From CAZKWG01 sp964615375 (GTDB taxonomy: Bacteria > Myxococcota_A > UBA796 > CAZKWG01), in the NCBI GenBank assembly GCA_964615375.1, contig CAZTOW010000021.1, positions 1 through 64,000 on the forward strand: DNA of 64,000 bases, in the 5' to 3' direction. This document shows positions 23,289 to 32,556 of the stretch, piece after piece. Position 1 is the stretch's first letter. Every line of letters starts with the position of its first letter. A program made the position numbers and the translations under genes. The notes beneath the pieces were generated by a model, which was given only the letters and a program-made list of their open reading frames with translations, searched no databases and was not told where the DNA came from.

Positions 23289-24434
23289 ATGAAGGCGTGG
23301 CTGGCACTGGCGTTGTTGAGGGTGGACGAGTGGGCCGATGGCGTGCGGATCCGCCTGCTGTTCGGTCTCTCGGCCGTGCTGGTGCTGGTGGCGCCGCTCT
23401 GGGACACGCTGCTGCACACAGATCGCCTGGCCGGAAACCTGGAGCCCTTCTCCCTGGCGGCAACCCTCGCCTTTCTGGTAGGCGCGAGCGCCCTGGCCGG
23501 CGGACGCATGGTCGCGCTTGCCGCCCCCGAGGACGGCTCCACGCGCGGCGTGAAGCTGCGCCAGATGTTGCGCGTGGGCTGGCGCTACTTGCGCAACGAG
23601 GGCCGCCTGCTCGGCCGCCAGCCGGGGCGCGTTCAAGCTCTGGTCGGCGCCGGCATGCTCTGCGTCGTCACCCTGACCATGAAGAACACCGTGGGCCTGT
23701 TCCGGTGGTTCACCTGGAAGGGTCTGGACGCCATCGAGTGGGCCTTCGACATGCGCAAGGAGTCGTTGCTGCCCCCGCTGCGCTGGTTGCTCGGCCTCGT
23801 GTACAAGGGCGAGCAGCTCGGCATGTTCGTCGTCATGCTCGCGACCGCGTTCATGGTGCTGGTCCTGTTCCGCATCCTGCTAGACCGCTCGGCGCTCGGC
23901 CACTCTCAGGGCTCCGAAGCCGCAGTGCGGGACCTGCGGCACCTCCAAGCCGTCAGGCCGGTGCTGCAGTTGAGCGACGCGCGAGCCCGCGACGAGATCG
24001 CCGACGCCTTCCACGGCGAGCTCGTCCGCCGCCTGTTCGCCGACCTGTCCGCGTTCACGCCTCCTGACCCCTGCGAGCGCGAGGACGACTACCGAGATGC
24101 CCTGGCGTTCTACCTCCAGGATCGGGGGTATCAGGTCAGCGTCGAGAAGCCGATCCGCACGGAGGACGGACGGCGACGGCTGGACCTGGTGGTCGAGGAC
24201 CGGATCGCGGTGGAGCTGAAGCACCGGCTGCACGACAAGCCGAAGGGTGAGGAGGATCGGGCGATGTCGCAGATCCAGGCGTATGCGCGGGCATGGAGCG
24301 GACGAGGGCCGGTCGTGCTGCTGCTCGGCGGGAGCGATGGCGGGTTCGCGAGGCGGTTCGAGGGGACGGCGACGGGCTGGAATGCGGAGATCAAGGTGCC
24401 GGAGGCAGCCGTACTGGTCACTTCTCATGGGTAG
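23289..24434 (+). CDS. Membrane-anchored PD-(D/E)XK nuclease-like protein
   Basis: A 381-residue protein. The N-terminal 200 residues contain about four hydrophobic membrane segments (around 21-38, 55-72, 115-130 and 176-197). The C-terminal 125 residues look like a restriction-endonuclease-type fold: DDYRDALAFYLQDRGYQV helix, then D299 in RRRLDLVV, E309-L-K311 in IAVELKHR, and Q328 in MSQIQAYARAW, matching the D-x9-E-x-K plus Q-x-x-x-Y signature. It could cleave nucleic acid at the membrane, for instance incoming DNA. It sits between the recombinase and TIR genes, in a defence-like neighbourhood. No exact family name is claimed. Confidence 0.75.
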   Translation: MKAWLALALLRVDEWADGVRIRLLFGLSAVLVLVAPLWDTLLHTDRLAGNLEPFSLAATLAFLVGASALAGGRMVALAAPEDGSTRGVKLRQMLRVGWRYLRNEGRLLGRQPGRVQALVGAGMLCVVTLTMKNTVGLFRWFTWKGLDAIEWAFDMRKESLLPPLRWLLGLVYKGEQLGMFVVMLATAFMVLVLFRILLDRSALGHSQGSEAAVRDLRHLQAVRPVLQLSDARARDEIADAFHGELVRRLFADLSAFTPPDPCEREDDYRDALAFYLQDRGYQVSVEKPIRTEDGRRRLDLVVEDRIAVELKHRLHDKPKGEEDRAMSQIQAYARAWSGRGPVVLLLGGSDGGFARRFEGTATGWNAEIKVPEAAVLVTSHG

Positions 24435-24530
24435 GCGAGCCCATCCCGGCTGCTGCGTGGCTTCGCAAGGCGTGTCCAGTTAAGTCCAGCATGACTCCAC
24501 CACTGACTGCACGCGAGGCCCGCCAACATC

Positions 24531-25412
24531 ATGGAACGCGACGTGTTCTTCGTAGTCTTCGAGGCGCAACAGCAACCTGAGTTGAAGCTGAATCCGATTG
24601 CGCTTGCCCCATTCGGCGTATCCACAGACAGCATGAGTCTTCTCGATCATACGAACATAGTGCTGCGCTCGATCTTCGCCATGAAGGCTGGGTTGCGGAA
24701 TCCTTCGGCAGCACAAATCTCGACAGTTGGTCACGTTGACACTCTCAGCGAAGCCAATACGGCATTCTACTCCTGGAATCGCAAGCGCCTTTCGCCTTCA
24801 CTTCCTGCCTGTTCCATTCCCAAACCCGGCGTGGTGATCTGCCTGAAGCGCCCAAAAGATGCCTCTCCTGACTGGTCATCCGAAGCCAAGGACATGGACA
24901 TGATAGCCGCATCTGCTCGCTCCATCTGCGACCTGATGCGAGATCAACCCAATATGAAGCAACTATTCGAGTTCTTGACAGGTCCTGCTGCCCATGCAGA
25001 TCCGGTAACGCCCATGAAGCATGAGGTGTTCTTTAGCCACGCCGTTCAGGACGTCGCACTCGCGCGCGAACTGCGAGACATGCTCTCGGAGCATGGGGTG
25101 TCAGTGTTCATGGCGGAGTTGGACGTAGTACCGGGTGCGACCTGGTCGGACGAGATTCGTGAGAACTTGAGCCGTGCAAAGGCTGCGCTCATCCTGCTTA
25201 CACCTCGTTCAAAGGACCGACCTTGGGTAATGGCCGAAGCTGGAGCCCTATGGGCGCTCCGCATTCCTTTCGTTCCTGCATTCACCTACCTTAACGTCAA
25301 CGAACTCCCCGAGTTCATCAAGAGTCAACAAGCCGTCGAGATCACCACAATGGACGGAAGATTCGCCTGTGTGAAGGCGATCAAGGCGCTCGTGAAGTCA
25401 GCCATCACTTAG
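24531..25412 (+). CDS. TIR-domain protein with unrecognised N-terminal domain
   Basis: A 293-residue protein. Residues 162-293 are a TIR domain: KHEVFFSHAVQDVALARELRD at the first strand and helix, ELDVVPGATWSDEI, ALILLTPRSKDRPWV, and the W232-x-x-x-E236 motif where the glutamate is the catalytic residue of TIR NADases. Residues 1-160 are not recognised and may sense a trigger. Its DNA is less GC-rich than the surroundings, suggesting recent transfer. It converges on a second TIR gene with only 12 bp between stops. Likely role: abortive-infection NAD+ depletion or signalling (family knowledge plus inference). Confidence 0.85.
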   Translation: MERDVFFVVFEAQQQPELKLNPIALAPFGVSTDSMSLLDHTNIVLRSIFAMKAGLRNPSAAQISTVGHVDTLSEANTAFYSWNRKRLSPSLPACSIPKPGVVICLKRPKDASPDWSSEAKDMDMIAASARSICDLMRDQPNMKQLFEFLTGPAAHADPVTPMKHEVFFSHAVQDVALARELRDMLSEHGVSVFMAELDVVPGATWSDEIRENLSRAKAALILLTPRSKDRPWVMAEAGALWALRIPFVPAFTYLNVNELPEFIKSQQAVEITTMDGRFACVKAIKALVKSAIT

Positions 25413-25424
25413 GTTTTGCGATAG

Positions 25425-26237
25425 CTACTGCCAGTCATAGTACAGCAGTCGCTCGATGAGCTGAGCCTTTGTACCAGAGACGTGCAGGTTGAGGGACTCA
25501 CAGAAGTTCTTGAGTTCGTCGCGACTGAACAATTCGTTGAGTATCTCCTCCGACTCCCTGTCATCAGCAAGTCTAACGATTAGGGCCTCCGCGCACTCTT
25601 TTCGCGCATGCTGACTTCGAGGTACCTTCACTTCGTATCGCTCCAGGATGGACCTGAGCTGATCTCTGTCGCAGATTTCCAGTATCGCCTTAAGCCTTGT
25701 CAGCTCTTCGCTGTCCTCATCTGTCTCCTCGGTCACACTTCCTTCCCTAAGCTCACGGGCCACGATCGATTCGAGCGAAACAATGAACTGTCGGACGGCC
25801 TGCTGAACCCGCGGTGTTGACTGCTTCTTGCAGCCGATCACATCGCAGATCTCTTCGATTATGCCCAACATGTCATCGGCGCTCTGCGCCTTTATCGCGT
25901 TGTGCTCTCGCAAAGGTCCCGGCAGATCAGCAAACTCCGCTCCGAGTAGGATTGGAAAGATCCGCTTGCCAAGGACCCAAGCGGCTCCAAGCTCGAAGTG
26001 AACCCACGGCGCGCCGACACTCTCTTTGGTCATCAACCCAATGACCGCCTGAGCTTCATTGAGATCCTGCCGTAGCTTCGTTGAGGTATGCGCTCCGGTG
26101 GGCAGACGATTCGTCGGAAGCGACGTGCAGCGAATCTCGCGGTCGGTGATGGCCATCGTTCCCATGAGCAGGTCAACCAGCGCCTTGACCACCTCGGGGT
26201 TGGACGCCGAGTGGCTCACGAACAGGATGATCTTCAT
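25425..26237 (-). CDS. TIR-SAP fusion protein
   Basis: A 270-residue protein. The N-terminal 125 residues are a TIR-like domain: ILFVSHSASNPEVVKALVDLL, KLRQDLNEAQAVIGLMT, and W78-V-H-F-E82 (APWVHFELGAAWVLG) with the expected catalytic glutamate. A helical linker follows, then a C-terminal SAP-type motif at about 236-268 (RDELKNFCESLNLHVSGTKAQLIERLL), which in other proteins binds AT-rich DNA. A similar helix pair at about 188-222 may be a second SAP-like unit. Its DNA is low in GC for this window. Convergent with the TIR gene before it. A DNA-targeted TIR effector is plausible (inference). Confidence 0.85.
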   Translation of the reverse strand: MKIILFVSHSASNPEVVKALVDLLMGTMAITDREIRCTSLPTNRLPTGAHTSTKLRQDLNEAQAVIGLMTKESVGAPWVHFELGAAWVLGKRIFPILLGAEFADLPGPLREHNAIKAQSADDMLGIIEEICDVIGCKKQSTPRVQQAVRQFIVSLESIVARELREGSVTEETDEDSEELTRLKAILEICDRDQLRSILERYEVKVPRSQHARKECAEALIVRLADDRESEEILNELFSRDELKNFCESLNLHVSGTKAQLIERLLYYDWQ

Positions 26238-26277
26238 CTACGCGACCCCGATGTGCTGAATAGAGTAGTTACAAAGG

Positions 26278-26985
26278 CTAATCGCCGGCCGAAAGCTGCA
26301 CCGCCATCACCGTATAGCTGTTCCACCCATAGCTGTACTTCCCCTCACACGAGAACGTGTACTCCCCCGCGTCCGGCGGCTCGAAGCTCCCGAATGCCAG
26401 CAGGTGAGTCTCGGCCACATAGCTCTCCGGCCCGACCTCCGGCGATGACGCCGACCAGGTCCCGTCGGCGTTTCTGAGGGTCAGGCGGAGCAGCTCGTAG
26501 CCATAGGAGGCGTGGGCCTGGCAGAAGCCGATGATGGGGTCGGTGCGGGTGATGGTGATGTCCAGGCCGGCGCCGATGTCGGACCAGGACGAGGTGGTGC
26601 CGCCGGTGATGGTGGAGCTGGACAGGGTCCAGACCTCGTTGCCCATGCCGGCCTCGATCGTGTCGAGGCGGTCGCCGTGCTCGGTCACGGTGAGGCCCAG
26701 GGCGTCGAGGGCGGCCTCCAGAGCTGCGATGTCGGTGCTGACGTCGCCGCCGCCCTGGTTCGCCTCTACGGCGTCCAGGCGGGCCTCGGCGTCGGCCAGG
26801 CGGGTCTCCAGCTCGTCGGCGCGGGCGTTGGCGGCGTCGGCGTCGGCCTGGGCGTCGCTGACCGAGGCTTCGAGGGCCGCGATGCGGCTCTCCAGGCTGT
26901 CGACCTCGCCCTGGTCCACTAGGTCGGTGGTGGCCTGGGTCGAGCAGGCGGCGAGCGCGGGGAGCAGCAGGAGCGGGCGAAGCAC
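26278..26985 (-). CDS. Coiled-coil lipoprotein
   Basis: A 235-residue lipoprotein starting at GTG 26985 after GGAGG: LRPLLLLPALAACS is a signal peptide with lipobox LAAC. Residues about 25-110 form a coiled coil with Ala-rich heptads (LESRIAALEASVSDAQADADAA to TEHGDRLDTIEAG). The C-terminal 125 residues are a beta-rich domain with two Cys (FCQAHASYGYELLRL, EYTFSCEGKYSYGWNSY). The plan (lipobox, coiled coil, beta domain) is shared with 44389-46002. Expected location is the outer membrane or cell surface. Function unknown. TIR-SAP lies 41 bp downstream on the same strand. Confidence 0.8.
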   Translation of the reverse strand: MLRPLLLLPALAACSTQATTDLVDQGEVDSLESRIAALEASVSDAQADADAANARADELETRLADAEARLDAVEANQGGGDVSTDIAALEAALDALGLTVTEHGDRLDTIEAGMGNEVWTLSSSTITGGTTSSWSDIGAGLDITITRTDPIIGFCQAHASYGYELLRLTLRNADGTWSASSPEVGPESYVAETHLLAFGSFEPPDAGEYTFSCEGKYSYGWNSYTVMAVQLSAGD

Positions 26986-27054
26986 GGACCCTCCGTGAGG
27001 ACCGTCTCGGAGTAACCGGCCTGCGCGCGGCTTCAAGGCCGGATCCCACAGATC

Positions 27055-29565
27055 CTAAACAGGATTGCTCAAGAGATCCGACATCATGTTCAGGAGGCGC
27101 GGGCGGTTCCGCACGAAGAAGGCCGCCATGTAGCGGCCAGTCACGCCGGTCGGCGGGCTTCGGATCAGCCCGGCCTCCAGCTCGTCTACCAGCGCTTCAG
27201 CGTCGTCCACTGGCCCCCTCACCCGCTGAAGCTCCGCCTGCACCCGCCTCAGCTCGGCGCGCGCGGCCTTGTGGTCGGTGTCCTTGCGCTTCAGCGCGTC
27301 CTGGGCCGCCCGAAGCTGCCGCTCGAGCTTCGCGACGCGCCGGCTGTCCTCGCCCTCCTTCACCGGAAGCGCGAGCAGCCTGGTCGCCAGGATCGCGATG
27401 GCCGGGAGCAGGTGCGCGGTCGCGGCGCCGAGGTCCTCGCGGGCGACGATATATTTTTCGGTATGGCCGGAACCAAGTCCAATATCGAGGTGCGTCAGCT
27501 CATGGACCGCGACGCCATGCACGTAGGCGGCGATAGCGATCGGCCGCTCGCGGTGGGCCTTGATGACGGCGGCGAGCTTGTCGGGGTTGATGTAGATGAC
27601 GGGCGGCTTGCCCTGCCGGCTCTCGGCCATGCCGGCGACCTCGTCGTCGAGCAGGAAGCCGGGGACGAAGCGGCGGCGCAGGCGGGCCTCGGCGGCGACC
27701 AGGCGCAGGGTCGCGTCCCACAGCGTCAGGTGCGGGATGAAGCGCGCCCAGCCGAGCTTGAAGCGGCGGGCGCGGGCGCGGTCGAAGCGCTTCTTGCTGA
27801 CGCGGAGCACGCAGAGGCGGCCGAAGGGGTTCTTCGGCGCCGGCACGCGGACCTCGGGCGCGGCGAGCTGGCCGAGCGCGGCCCACACGCGGCCGACGCC
27901 CGCGACCTGGAGCAGCCCGCCGCCGCCGGGCGCGAGCGCGGTCTCGGTGGCGCTCTCGACGGCGTTGGCGACGGCCACGAAGTCGGCCTGGCGCAGCTCG
28001 TGGCCCTTGCCGGCCTGGTCGAGCAGGCGGCGCAGCTCGCCGGTCAGGATGCTGGCGGCGGGCCGGGGGCTGGTGGGGTCGGTGGTGGCGGCGCCGGCCG
28101 TGCGCGCCTGCTCGGCGGTCGCGAGGAAGCCGGCGACGAGGCTGGCGGCGCCGCGCGCGGTGTCGATGTCGGGCTCGGTTGCAGGCCCAGCGCGCGGCAA
28201 CAGGCCCTCGGGCAGGATGATGGGTCGCTCGGGCTCAGCGGGCTCGCCCAGCTCGGGCGTGGCGGCCGGCGCGGCGCTGGCGACGGGCTCGCCCTTCAGC
28301 TCGCGCCGGTACTGCTCGCCGTAGAAGTCGGCGATGGCGCCCCGCACATCGGCGAGCGCGGCCTGAAAGCCGGGGTCGGCGAAGGCGTCGTCGGTCAGCT
28401 CGGCCAGGCTGCGCGCCTCCTCGCGCTCGGCGGGGTCGGCGCTCTCGACGTCGTAGACCTCGTCCTCCTGGTCGCGGCCGACGCTCTCGTCCTCGCGCTC
28501 GACCTCCTGTTGCAAGGCGTAGAGCGTGCTGGCGGCAGGCTCTTGCAGGGCGTCGCGCGCCGCCGTGAAGGGGTAGCCCTTGGTCGAGGGGCGGACGGTC
28601 GTGTGCAGGTCGACCACGATGTCGGCCTTGAGGCGCCCGCTGCTCGCGGGGAGCTTGAACTGGGCGAGCCCGTTGAGACGGACGTAGTACCCGCCCTGCC
28701 TGTCGCCCGGCGGCCGTCTGTACGCCTTCACCGTAGCCGTCGAGCCGGCGCCCCAGCTCCCGTCCACGGGGACTTTGGAGCCGCCACGCCGGCTGAACAA
28801 CGGGTGGATCTCCTCGCCGTTCAGCGTGACTCGCAGGCCGGGCAGGTCGTTGCTGGCCAGCAGCTCGCGCAGGCGCTCAAGGGTCGGCACCCACGCCTGG
28901 CGCGCGTAGTCGTACTGATGGTCGAAGTCCGGCGAGACGTCCTGGATCTCGATGCGGGTGCCCTGGCGAAAGGGGGCCTCGAAGATGGAGACCTCGGCGC
29001 CCGCGCCCTCGCTGACGGCCAGGTTGTCGCGGGTGTGCAGACGCCATCGGAAGCTCTGGCTGGTACCCAGGATGACGGCCTTGGCGACGCCGAAGCCGCC
29101 CGCGGCCTCGCTGCTGTCGGCGGCCTCGCCCTTGCCGCTCTCGCCCAGGGTCAGGAAGCGGGTCAGGATCGTGGTCGAATCCATGCCGACGCCGGAATCT
29201 TCGGCGATCAAGGTCCGGGTCTTCTGGTCCCAGATGACGTCGAATCGCGCCTCGTGCTCGCGGATCTGGCGGGCCTTGATCGCGGCGCGGACGGCGTCCC
29301 AGCCATTCTGCAACAGCTCCCTTACGGCAAGAACGGGGAGGTCGCCGGATCTGTACACATGCTCGGTGAAGTACCGCCACAACACGGACGCATTCACGCC
29401 GGGACGACCGCTCGCTTTGGCGGTGCCCATGACCTCGGTGACCTCGGCGCGACCGCCGAGCGCCTTGCGCAGCGCCGCCCTGTCTACACGCAGCGCGCCC
29501 GTCGCGCGCGGCACCGGCGGCACGCTCAGCCGGTCGAGCGTGGGCCGCTGGCAGGCGCAGCTCAC
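27055..29565 (-). CDS. GHKL ATPase fused to HExxH metallopeptidase-like domain
   Basis: An 836-residue protein. Residues 80-160 show the Bergerat ATP site: VRELLQNGWDAV (Asn87), AEDSGVGMDS (Asp123), AAGGFGVAKA, as in Hsp90/MutL/gyrase-B/histidine-kinase folds. A transducer-like domain follows. Residues 640-710 carry a zinc-protease motif H688-E-L-T-H692 within YVHGVAVHELTHLDIG, followed by GSGHTEKY. A coiled coil (about 735-790) ends the protein. GTG 29565 overlaps the upstream stop as GTGA, so the larger open frame to 30207 is not used. Co-translated with the M15 peptidase gene. The ATPase could drive or gate proteolysis; the substrate is unknown. Confidence 0.85.
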   Translation of the reverse strand: MSCACQRPTLDRLSVPPVPRATGALRVDRAALRKALGGRAEVTEVMGTAKASGRPGVNASVLWRYFTEHVYRSGDLPVLAVRELLQNGWDAVRAAIKARQIREHEARFDVIWDQKTRTLIAEDSGVGMDSTTILTRFLTLGESGKGEAADSSEAAGGFGVAKAVILGTSQSFRWRLHTRDNLAVSEGAGAEVSIFEAPFRQGTRIEIQDVSPDFDHQYDYARQAWVPTLERLRELLASNDLPGLRVTLNGEEIHPLFSRRGGSKVPVDGSWGAGSTATVKAYRRPPGDRQGGYYVRLNGLAQFKLPASSGRLKADIVVDLHTTVRPSTKGYPFTAARDALQEPAASTLYALQQEVEREDESVGRDQEDEVYDVESADPAEREEARSLAELTDDAFADPGFQAALADVRGAIADFYGEQYRRELKGEPVASAAPAATPELGEPAEPERPIILPEGLLPRAGPATEPDIDTARGAASLVAGFLATAEQARTAGAATTDPTSPRPAASILTGELRRLLDQAGKGHELRQADFVAVANAVESATETALAPGGGGLLQVAGVGRVWAALGQLAAPEVRVPAPKNPFGRLCVLRVSKKRFDRARARRFKLGWARFIPHLTLWDATLRLVAAEARLRRRFVPGFLLDDEVAGMAESRQGKPPVIYINPDKLAAVIKAHRERPIAIAAYVHGVAVHELTHLDIGLGSGHTEKYIVAREDLGAATAHLLPAIAILATRLLALPVKEGEDSRRVAKLERQLRAAQDALKRKDTDHKAARAELRRVQAELQRVRGPVDDAEALVDELEAGLIRSPPTGVTGRYMAAFFVRNRPRLLNMMSDLLSNPV

Positions 29566-30416
29566 GCGAGCCTCGCGCCGGGATAGGGGCCGATCTCGTG
29601 GGTAATGGCGGCCCACACGGTTCGGTCCCCGCGTGGAAGCACGAGCTCTCCGCGCGCGCGCTCGCCTGCCACGATCTGAAGGTAGCCGTTGGGCCACTGC
29701 CGATACCGATAGCCGCCGCTCCCCTGCTTCACGACGCCCGGCCCCAGGATGCGCGGAAGGCAGGCGTCGCGCACGGCGCCGAGCCGGTCGTTGAACAGCG
29801 CCTGGACATGCACGGGATCCCAGCCAATGCCGAACGGCGCCCAGTAGCCGCGCCGCTCCCAGTCGCCGCCCCAGGTCAGCCCCAGGGCGCGAGCGGCCTG
29901 GCCGAGAGCAGTGAAGAAGCGCGCGGCGCCGATGGTCTTGTCGCTGCTCGGGCTGTCTTCGCCGTAGCCGTAGCGCGCGTCGATCAGGTCGGCGGCCAGG
30001 GCGCGGGGATAGCCCTGCTCGTCCACGGCGTTGTGGAAGCTGAAGCTGACCTTCGTGGCGCCCTGCGCGAGCAGGACGTCCTGTGTCGAGAGGGCGCGCC
30101 AGGTGTTGCTGATGACCGGCTGAAAGCCCCGCGCGCGCAGCAGGTCCAGCAGTTCGGGCAGACGCAGGCCGGGGTGCGCGGCGGCGAGCTTGCGCTCGCG
30201 TGTCCACGCCGACTCGTCGCCGGGTCGGATCGTGCGTTGCAGCTCGCTCGCGGGCGGTAGGCCCAGGTTGTTGGGCGGCCTCGCGGGCGGCCAGCCGGGC
30301 GTGGGCGGGCCGGGCGGAGCGCGCGGGGGTTCGGGGGCGGCCGAGGCGGAGCGCGCCAGGAAGAGGAAGCCGACGATCGAGCCGGCGATGAGCCAGGGGG
30401 ACGTGCTCCGGTTCAT
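29562..30416 (-). CDS. M15-family (VanY/endolysin-like) peptidase with N-terminal anchor
   Basis: A 284-residue protein with an N-terminal hydrophobic signal or anchor (SPWLIAGSIVGFLFLARSASA), a Pro-rich linker and a C-terminal domain with D-Ala-D-Ala carboxypeptidase/L-Ala-D-Glu endopeptidase features: SFSFHNA (His128), ALAADLID (Asp143), and WDPVHVQ (His203) as zinc ligands. It should cleave peptidoglycan stem peptides outside the inner membrane. ATG 30416 overlaps the upstream stop as ATGA, and its own stop overlaps the next start as GTGA. The arrangement suggests a phage- or conjugative-element-derived cassette (inference). Confidence 0.85.
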   Translation of the reverse strand: MNRSTSPWLIAGSIVGFLFLARSASAAPEPPRAPPGPPTPGWPPARPPNNLGLPPASELQRTIRPGDESAWTRERKLAAAHPGLRLPELLDLLRARGFQPVISNTWRALSTQDVLLAQGATKVSFSFHNAVDEQGYPRALAADLIDARYGYGEDSPSSDKTIGAARFFTALGQAARALGLTWGGDWERRGYWAPFGIGWDPVHVQALFNDRLGAVRDACLPRILGPGVVKQGSGGYRYRQWPNGYLQIVAGERARGELVLPRGDRTVWAAITHEIGPYPGARLA

Positions 30417-32548
30417 GCGATCTCCCGTTGCGTCGCCTCGGCGCGGGGGAGCTGCTTCGGCAGCTCGCGGTCGAACCAGTTGCGGGCGATCTCGCCGAGA
30501 TCCTTGGGGCTGTGCGCGCTCTCGGCGGCCAGCGACAGGAACTGGCGCCAGCCCTCCCCGCCGGGCGGCAGGAGCTGCCCTGGGTGCGTGCTCAGCGCGC
30601 CGCCGCGCAGGAGCTGGAGGCCGCGGCCGTCGGCCACGGGGAACAGCAGGCGCTCGCGCAGGTAGGAGTTGCGGTTCACGATGCCGACCATCCCGTCGCG
30701 CACCTGCTTCGCGAACCAGGGCCAGGCGCGCGCCAGCCAGCGATCATCGGCCCACTCCCAGCCGAGCGCGCGGATTCCCGCGTACCCGGCCAGCTTGCGC
30801 GTTACGGCGTCGGAGGCGCCAGGCACGAGCAGGGGGTCATCGGTGCCGGGCATCGCCGGCAGGACCTGGTCGGGCTTCAGGTCGGCCAGCCGCTCCAGGT
30901 TGTCCTCGGCGGTCCAGAACAGCGCGCCCGCGTCGCGGCGCCCGTAGCGCGCGCCGTCGATGCGGCCGATCTGTACGATGTCCGGCTCCTTCGCTCCGTA
31001 GCGGGAGGCCAGGCGAAGGGCCATGCCCTCGTAGATGGGGCAGGCGCCCTTGTCGGGCACGAGCATGTTGTGCTCGCGCACGGCGCCGGCCACGCCCAGC
31101 CACGGCCACGCCTCGGGATCGACGGTGGACAGCGCCTTGAGCCGCTCCTCGCCCTCTCGACGCAGGCGCGCGGCGTCCTCCGGGTCGGGGCGCGACTCGG
31201 CGCGGCGGAACAGGGTGTTGGCGGCGCGCAGCAGCCGGGCAGCCTCGACAGCGCGCTTCTCCTTGGCGGCCTGCTCGCGCATGGCGCGCACGCCGGACAG
31301 GCGCTTCGCGGTCTCCTCGGGGTTGCGGCTGATGAGCAGCAGCATCTCCTCGGGCGTCATCTCCATCTGCGCGCCGGGGTTGTTGGTCTCGCGGGCCTGG
31401 CTCTGGAGCAGCTCGACCATCCAGCCGCGCTTGCCGTCGATGAGGTTGAATCGCAGCCCATCGGCCGAGCGCAGCGCGAAGTAGTAGTTGATCTCGATGG
31501 TGGCGAGACGGTTTCCCTGGCGCACGCCGCGCCCGTTCCGTTGTTGCAGCGTGGCGGGCTCCCAGGGCAGATCCAGGTGATGAATCGCACAGGTCCGCGT
31601 CTGGAGGTCGATGCCCTCGTAGGCGATGGCGTTGGCGATCACGACGTCGTACTTCGGCTCGATGCCCTCGTCGGGGTTGCCGTTGAACTCCTCGGCGATG
31701 CGCTGGCGGTCGGCCGACGAAGGCGCCGTCTCGCTGTTCAGCACGCCGATGCGCGCCTCGGGGATGCCCTCGGCGACCAGCACGCGGCGCATCCACTGGT
31801 GGACCGCCAGGTTGTCCGCGAAGATGATGTGGCCGCACGAGGGGATCTGCTTCACGCGCGCGGCGGCGGCGTCGAGCTTGGGGGAGTGCGGGTCGATGTC
31901 CGGCTTCGCCGCTCGCTTCCAGTCCATGCCCTCGTCCAGGCGCGGGTGGATGGACACCAGCGCCAGACGGGAGAGCAGCCCGAGCACGCGACTGCGGGAC
32001 GCGCGGCTGCGTCCCTCCAGGATGGCCTCGATCTCGGCGACATAGTCGGCGTACTTCTGCTCCTGCTCCTGGTCCATCTGGACCTGCACCGGCGGATTCA
32101 CGCGCGGGCTCGGCAGCTTCAGCCCGACCTCCTCGGCGGTCTTGAACTCGCCGTAGCGGAAGATCACGTCGCGCAGTTCGTGCAGGTTCAGGAAGCCCGT
32201 GACTGCCGAGCGCTTCACCACGTCCAGCTTGGTGTCGATGACGTCCTTCATCTCGATCTTGAGGTAGCGGTCAATGAACTGTTCAGGGTCGCGGATACCC
32301 ATGCGCGACCAGGCGTCGTGGTCGACGTACTGGATGAGGTTGTAGAACTCCAGCGGGCTGTTCTTCGCGGGTGTCGCAGAGAGCAGGACGATCCCGACGC
32401 CGCCGGTCTTGCGACGCACGGCCTCGGCGCGGAAGTCGAGCTGCCAGGCGCGGTCGCTCCCCTCACCCGCCGAGCCCATGAACCTGGGCACCCCACCCTC
32501 GCGTTCTGCCGGTTTGAAGAGGTTTTTGGAGCTTGCGGGTTCCGGCAA
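30413..32548 (-). pseudogene. SNF2-type helicase, 5'-truncated (motor half missing)
   Basis: The reading frame supplies 711 residues, starting at a TTG without ribosome site in the middle of what should be a helicase. KNLFKP, normally just after the DEAH box, is at residues 9-14, and motifs III (LLSATPAKNSPLEFYNLIQ), V (AYEGIDLQTR) and VI (LQQRNGRGVRQGN) follow, but Walker A and the DEAH box are absent upstream. The breakpoint is near 32535, where the opposite-strand sigma-like gene begins. The remainder looks intact and still overlaps the peptidase start. The likely source family is the large phage/ICE helicases. It is either a disrupted gene or a retained C-terminal domain. Confidence 0.7.
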
Positions 32549-32556
32549 AGTTTCCC

